9,182 nt of DNA from contig JAITJV010000226.1 of the NCBI GenBank assembly GCA_031278755.1, positions 1 through 9,182 on the forward strand. Reading direction: 5' to 3'. Each line of letters starts with the position of its first letter. Within the stretch, counting starts at the first letter, position 1. The position numbers and the translations under genes were made by a program. This document shows positions 5,579 through 9,182 of this stretch, piece by piece. The notes under the pieces are model-generated. The model worked only from the letters and a program-made list of their open reading frames with translations, ran no database searches and was not told the origin of the DNA. Source of the stretch: Treponema sp. (GTDB taxonomy: Bacteria; Spirochaetota; Spirochaetia; Treponematales; Breznakiellaceae).

Positions 5579-8347
5579 ATGTTTGATAAGTTTGTCAAGG
5601 CGCTTTTTGGCTCCCAGCACGAACGGGATCTCAAGGCGCTTTTGCCTATATTGCATAAGGTAAACGAAAAAGAATCCTGGGCCGCGGCGCTTCCCGCTTC
5701 CGAATTTCCCCGGCTGACCGCCCAATTCCGGGAACGGTATAAAAACGGGGAAAGCCTTGACGATCTTATGCCGGAAGCCTTTGCCCTGGCCCGGGAAGCG
5801 GCCCGGCGCAACCTGGGAGAGCGTCCCTATGACGTGCAGGTCATGGGTTCGGTGGTGCTCCACCAGGGAAAGATCGTCGAAATGAAAACCGGCGAAGGCA
5901 AAACCCTGATGAGCGTCGCGGCGGCCTACCTTAACGCCATACCGGACAAGGGGATACATGTTGTTACGGTAAACGACTACCTTGCCGGACGGGATGCGGA
6001 CTGGATGCGGCCCATTTTCAGTTATCTGGGCCTCACCGTGGGAACCATACTTTCCGACATGGACAACGCCCGCCGGCGGGAAAACTACCGGTGCGATATT
6101 ACCTACGGAACCAACAATGAATTCGGTTTTGATTACCTCCGCGACAACATGAGTCCGTCCCTGGAAAGCCGGGTCCAGCGGGGGCATCATTTCTGCATCA
6201 TCGACGAAATAGACTCCATACTGATAGACGAGGCCCGCACCCCCCTTATCATCTCCGGCGCGGCCGAAGACGACACATTCAAATTTGCCGAAGTCGACAA
6301 GCTCCTCGGTTCCCTTGAGGAAGTCAAAAAAAAGGAAGACGGCGAATATCCCGACGAAACCCAGGGGGAAGAGGTCGCCGGCGATTACAAGATCAACGAA
6401 AAAAACAAAGGCGTTTCCTTTACCAACGACGGCCTTATCAAACTGGAAAAGATACTCAACAAGCGGGGGCTCATCACCGGGGCCATCGTTGACGAACAGA
6501 ACTTTGAATACCTCCACTACTTTACCCAGGCGCTGCGCGCGCACAAACTCTTTCACATTGACGTTGATTACGTCGTCCAGGAAGGCCAGGTTCAGATCGT
6601 AGATGAATTTACCGGACGCATACTTCACGGAAGGCGCTATTCGGACGGCCTTCACCAGGCGATAGAAGCCAAAGAGCACATACGCATAGCCCAGCGCAAC
6701 CGCACGCTGGCGACGATCACCTTTCAGAACTATTTCAGGCTGTACGAAAAGATTTCGGGAATGACGGGCACCGCCGATACCGAAGCGGTGGAGTTCAGCA
6801 AAATATACAACCTTGAAGTGGTAGTTATTCCCACCAACCTTCCCGTAGTCCGCAATGATGAAGACGACGTGGTCTATCTTAACGAGGACGAAAAATACAC
6901 CGCCCTCTGCGACGAGATCGCCGAAGCCTACAAGAAAGGCCAGCCCATGCTGGTAGGAACCGTTTCCATAGAAAAATCGGAGCGTATTTCCGCCCTCCTT
7001 ACCCGCCGCGGAATACGCCACGAAGTGCTCAATGCGAAAAACCACGCGCGGGAAGCCCTGATCATAGCCGAAGCGGGATCCAGGGGGGCGGTTACCATCG
7101 CAACCAACATGGCGGGCCGCGGCACGGACATCAAGCTCGGCGGCAGCCCGGAACACCGCGCAAGAAAACGGGCCGGGACCGCGGCGGCTCCCGAACAGTA
7201 CGCGGCGCTGTTGAGCGAAGAATACAGGAAATGGCTTTCCGATTATGAAGAAGTCAAATCGCTCGGGGGCCTTTACGTCATAGGCACGGAACGCCATGAA
7301 AGCCGCCGCATAGACAACCAGCTCCGCGGAAGATCGGGCAGGCAGGGAGATCCCGGCAGATCGAAATTCTTCATTTCCATGGACGATGATCTCATGCGGC
7401 TTTTCGGAGGCGAAAACATCAAGGGCCTTATGGCAAAAATCGGCATGCAGGCGGGAGAGCCCATTTACCATCCATGGCTTAACCGGAGCATAGAAAAGGC
7501 CCAGAAAAAAGTGGAAGAGCGGAATTTTGAAATCCGCAAGCACCTCCTTGAATATGACGACGTCCTTAACCAGCAGCGTAAATTCATCTACGAACAGCGC
7601 GACGCCATACTTACCGATAAAAACCTTAAAAGCAGGGTGAATGACGCAAGCGCCGGCATGGCGGGCGAGCTGGTCAATAATTTCCGCATCCTCCAGCGCA
7701 GGGACGCCGCGGAAGCCGTAAGGGAACTTGCCGAACAGATGCGGATTAAATTCGGCCGCCAGCTTCCCCCCGGTTATCCCGGACCCGACAGCGAAGAATT
7801 CAAAAATCCTGAAATTCTTGAACGGCGCCTTATTGAAGATCTGGAAAAGGATATTGACGAAAAGGAAAGCCTTATAGGGCCGGCCTACCTCAACGCGATA
7901 ATACGCGAACAATACCTCATGCAGATAGACAGGAAATGGCTTGATCATCTTGAAAACATGGAATCCCTGCGGGAGGCGGTTTACCTCCGCAGTTACGCCC
8001 AGAAAAATCCCCTTACCGAATACAAGGTGGAAGGCTTCCAGATATTTGACGCCATGATAGACGATATACGGCGGGAAATTGCCTCCCGCCTGCATCTGGT
8101 CCGCATACAGCAGGCGGGCGACCCCGGAGAAAGGGGCGCGCGCTCAGTGATACGCTCCCAGTCCGCAAGCCACGGCAGCGTAGGCGCTTTCTCGCCGGAA
8201 GGCGGGCCTTCCCCCGCGGCCCGCCAGAGCAGCCCGGCGCACGGCGGCGCGGGAGTTACGGTAATCCGCTCCCAGCCAAAGGTCGGAAGAAACGATCTCT
8301 GCCCCTGCGGCAGCGGCAAAAAGTACAAGCATTGCCACGGCCGGTAG
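5579..8347 (+). CDS. secA: Preprotein translocase ATPase SecA
   Basis: SecA is the ATPase that drives unfolded preproteins through SecYEG at the inner membrane; it presumably exports the omptin and lipoproteins encoded nearby. The 922 residues cover the full domain order. Walker A is EMKTGEGKT (101-109) and Walker B is IIDEID (207-212). The preprotein cross-linking region carries a charged insert at about 245-280 ([14 protein letters not shown]...). DEFTGR lies at 342-347, the second nucleotide-binding fold holds [14 protein letters not shown] (509-522) and [20 protein letters not shown] (571-590), and helical scaffold and wing domains follow to about 840. A Gly/Ser/Ala/Pro-rich linker (843-900) leads to a C-terminal zinc site [13 protein letters not shown] with C908, C910, C919 and H920, the SecB- or ribosome-binding tail. 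ATG 5579 gives the standard N-terminus ([12 protein letters not shown]). TTA, CTA and TCA codons are almost absent (one, S856). Confidence 0.97.
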   Translation: MFDKFVKALFGSQHERDLKALLPILHKVNEKESWAAALPASEFPRLTAQFRERYKNGESLDDLMPEAFALAREAARRNLGERPYDVQVMGSVVLHQGKIVEMKTGEGKTLMSVAAAYLNAIPDKGIHVVTVNDYLAGRDADWMRPIFSYLGLTVGTILSDMDNARRRENYRCDITYGTNNEFGFDYLRDNMSPSLESRVQRGHHFCIIDEIDSILIDEARTPLIISGAAEDDTFKFAEVDKLLGSLEEVKKKEDGEYPDETQGEEVAGDYKINEKNKGVSFTNDGLIKLEKILNKRGLITGAIVDEQNFEYLHYFTQALRAHKLFHIDVDYVVQEGQVQIVDEFTGRILHGRRYSDGLHQAIEAKEHIRIAQRNRTLATITFQNYFRLYEKISGMTGTADTEAVEFSKIYNLEVVVIPTNLPVVRNDEDDVVYLNEDEKYTALCDEIAEAYKKGQPMLVGTVSIEKSERISALLTRRGIRHEVLNAKNHAREALIIAEAGSRGAVTIATNMAGRGTDIKLGGSPEHRARKRAGTAAAPEQYAALLSEEYRKWLSDYEEVKSLGGLYVIGTERHESRRIDNQLRGRSGRQGDPGRSKFFISMDDDLMRLFGGENIKGLMAKIGMQAGEPIYHPWLNRSIEKAQKKVEERNFEIRKHLLEYDDVLNQQRKFIYEQRDAILTDKNLKSRVNDASAGMAGELVNNFRILQRRDAAEAVRELAEQMRIKFGRQLPPGYPGPDSEEFKNPEILERRLIEDLEKDIDEKESLIGPAYLNAIIREQYLMQIDRKWLDHLENMESLREAVYLRSYAQKNPLTEYKVEGFQIFDAMIDDIRREIASRLHLVRIQQAGDPGERGARSVIRSQSASHGSVGAFSPEGGPSPAARQSSPAHGGAGVTVIRSQPKVGRNDLCPCGSGKKYKHCHGR
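8150..8275 (+). repeat. Short duplicated motif in the SecA C-terminal linker
   Basis: The peptide VIRSQ occurs twice, at residues 857-861 and 895-899. The underlying 12-base units at 8150-8161 and 8264-8275 differ at one position (ATACGCTCCCAG and ATCCGCTCCCAG). They bracket most of the low-complexity linker before the zinc tail, suggesting expansion by duplication of this part of the linker. Confidence 0.4.
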
Positions 8348-8352
8348 GAACC

Positions 8353-9099
8353 TTATATCTTCGGAACAACCTCCGTCAGCAGGGCGGTTACGCGCGCGGC
8401 GTTGTCTGAAAACACCTTGAGAACCGCTTCCCAGGTGACGGGTTCTTCACCGGTTTTCCAGCAGTCATAGTCGGTGCTCATGGCGACGGCGGCGTAAGGG
8501 ACGCCCGCCTCGTTTGCGAGAGCCGTTTCGGTGGATATGGACATGTTGATGACGGCGGCGCCCCACAGGCGGAACATGTTTGATTCGGCGCGGGTCGAAA
8601 AGCGGGGGCCTTCTATGGTTACTACCGTTCCCTTTTCGTGAAAGGGATACCCAAGCCGCCTGCATTCATCCGCCAGTATCCGCCTGAGACGGCCGTCGTA
8701 GGGTTCCGCCATTGAACAATGTACAGGACTGTCCGGTTCAAAAGATTCGTGAAAGGTCATTTTCCGCTGTTTGGTACAATCAATAAACTGATCGATGATC
8801 ACAAAATCGCCGCGGCGTATTTCTTCTTTCAGCGAGCCTGCCGCGGAGGTCGCGAGAATATGGGTGCAGCCTGAAGATTTAAGCGCAAAAATATTCGCAC
8901 GGTAATTTACCTGGGACGGGGGAATGGTATGTTTCCGCCCGTGCCGCGCGAGGAGGATCACGTCCGTTCCGCCTATCTTTCCGCATTTGAGCGCCGACGA
9001 CGGATCGCCGTAGGGCGTTGAGCGCGTTTCGTCGCGCGCGTGCCTGAGTATATCGGGATTTTCAAGCCCGCTTCCGCCTATGATTCCTATGACCGCCAT
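8353..9099 (-). CDS. mtnP: S-methyl-5'-thioadenosine phosphorylase (MTAP)
   Basis: The 248-residue enzyme phosphorolyses methylthioadenosine, a by-product of polyamine and homoserine-lactone type chemistry, to adenine and methylthioribose 1-phosphate, feeding methionine and purine salvage in the cytoplasm. Family signatures are intact: IGGSGL (7-12), ARHGRKHTIPPSQVNYRANI (51-70), ATSAAGSL (83-90), TIEGPRFSTRAES (161-173), INMSISTETALANEAG (184-199) and STDYDCW (208-214). D210 and D212 in the last motif correspond to the adenine-recognising aspartates of human MTAP (D220, D222); 6-oxopurine-specific relatives have Asn there, so adenine-nucleoside specificity is favoured. The start ATG 9099-9097 has a strong GGAGG (9110-9106) six bases upstream, unlike the leaderless-looking genes nearby. 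It converges on secA with 5 bases between stops and no visible terminator. No other methionine-salvage gene is in the window. Confidence 0.93.
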   Translation of the reverse strand: MAVIGIIGGSGLENPDILRHARDETRSTPYGDPSSALKCGKIGGTDVILLARHGRKHTIPPSQVNYRANIFALKSSGCTHILATSAAGSLKEEIRRGDFVIIDQFIDCTKQRKMTFHESFEPDSPVHCSMAEPYDGRLRRILADECRRLGYPFHEKGTVVTIEGPRFSTRAESNMFRLWGAAVINMSISTETALANEAGVPYAAVAMSTDYDCWKTGEEPVTWEAVLKVFSDNAARVTALLTEVVPKI

Positions 9100-9181
9100 A
9101 ATATTCCTCCGTATTTTTCATAAAGTTCTTCAACAGTTCTTCGGTACGCCGCGCATGGTATTTGACGCAGCCTTCACTCAT
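9062..9181 (-). CDS. Possible small ORF or C-terminus of a gene upstream of mtnP
   Basis: From the right edge one minus-strand frame is open, with an ATG at 9181-9179 and a TGA at 9064-9062. It reads MSEGCVKYHARRTEELL... and ends in a basic tail, overlapping the first 38 bases of mtnP. It could be the end of a gene lying mostly outside the window or a separate small ORF. Another frame ends at the window edge with TAT GAG TGA (9182-9174), which could be the true end of the upstream gene. I do not recognise a product and cannot decide from 83 upstream bases. Confidence 0.22.
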   Translation of the reverse strand: MSEGCVKYHARRTEELLKNFMKNTEEYYGGHRNHRRKRA

Positions 9182-9182
9182 A

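Noticed and set aside
5426..8095. Apparent long minus-strand coding region upstream of the lipoprotein start
   Set aside because: It is the codon-aligned complement of secA, kept open by lack of TTA, CTA and TCA codons. The lipoprotein signal peptide marks the true start at 5425.
8345..8355. Terminator between secA and mtnP
   Set aside because: Only five bases separate the stops and I found no stem-loop with a T-run on either strand nearby.
9085..9173. Frame reading ...TVEELYEKYGGILWRS before and into mtnP
   Set aside because: It looks protein-like, but it has no start codon after the stop at 9176-9174.

Overview
The window is a compact, gene-dense piece of a bacterial chromosome of moderately high GC. 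It carries seven complete protein genes, a partial gene at the left edge and a possible fragment at the right edge. The organism is most likely a spirochaete of the Treponema group. This is inferred from two lipoproteins with loose lipoboxes, the SecA type, and small membrane proteins I cannot match to any broadly distributed family. No rRNA, 16S or other decisive marker is present, so the assignment is tentative.

Layout, left to right. At 1-179 (minus) is the start of a lipoprotein cut by the window edge. Almost touching it head to head, at 183-1148 (plus), is an omptin-family outer-membrane aspartyl protease with the Asp-Asp/Asp-His catalytic set in place. Converging on its stop is a minus-strand pair: a four-helix membrane protein (1533-1943) followed by a MutT-like Nudix hydrolase (1152-1529). 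Upstream of these lies a second minus-strand operon: a 402-residue lipoprotein (4217-5425), a bifunctional NAD(P)H-hydrate epimerase/dehydratase (2652-4220), and a single-pass membrane protein (2080-2655). These three are joined by two 4-base GTGA stop/start overlaps. A 153-base divergent region (5426-5578) separates this operon from secA (5579-8347, plus). SecA converges, with only 5 bases between the stops, on an MTA phosphorylase gene (8353-9099, minus).

Functionally this is mostly housekeeping: protein export (SecA), metabolite repair (NAD(P)HX repair, Nudix) and methionine/adenine salvage (MTAP). Set into it is an envelope component: the omptin, two lipoproteins and two membrane proteins of unknown role.

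The most notable points are three. First, a complete omptin protease occurs in what looks like a spirochaete, with codon use clearly unlike secA. Second, three genes (omptin, the 402-residue lipoprotein, secA) each have a sigma70-like promoter whose -10 box ends 6-8 bases before the ATG and have no Shine-Dalgarno, which predicts leaderless mRNAs; mtnP and the operon-internal GTG gene at 2655 do have strong ribosome binding sites. Third, two genes face each other with 3 bases between their start codons. I found no CRISPR array, IS element, tRNA or obvious defence system.
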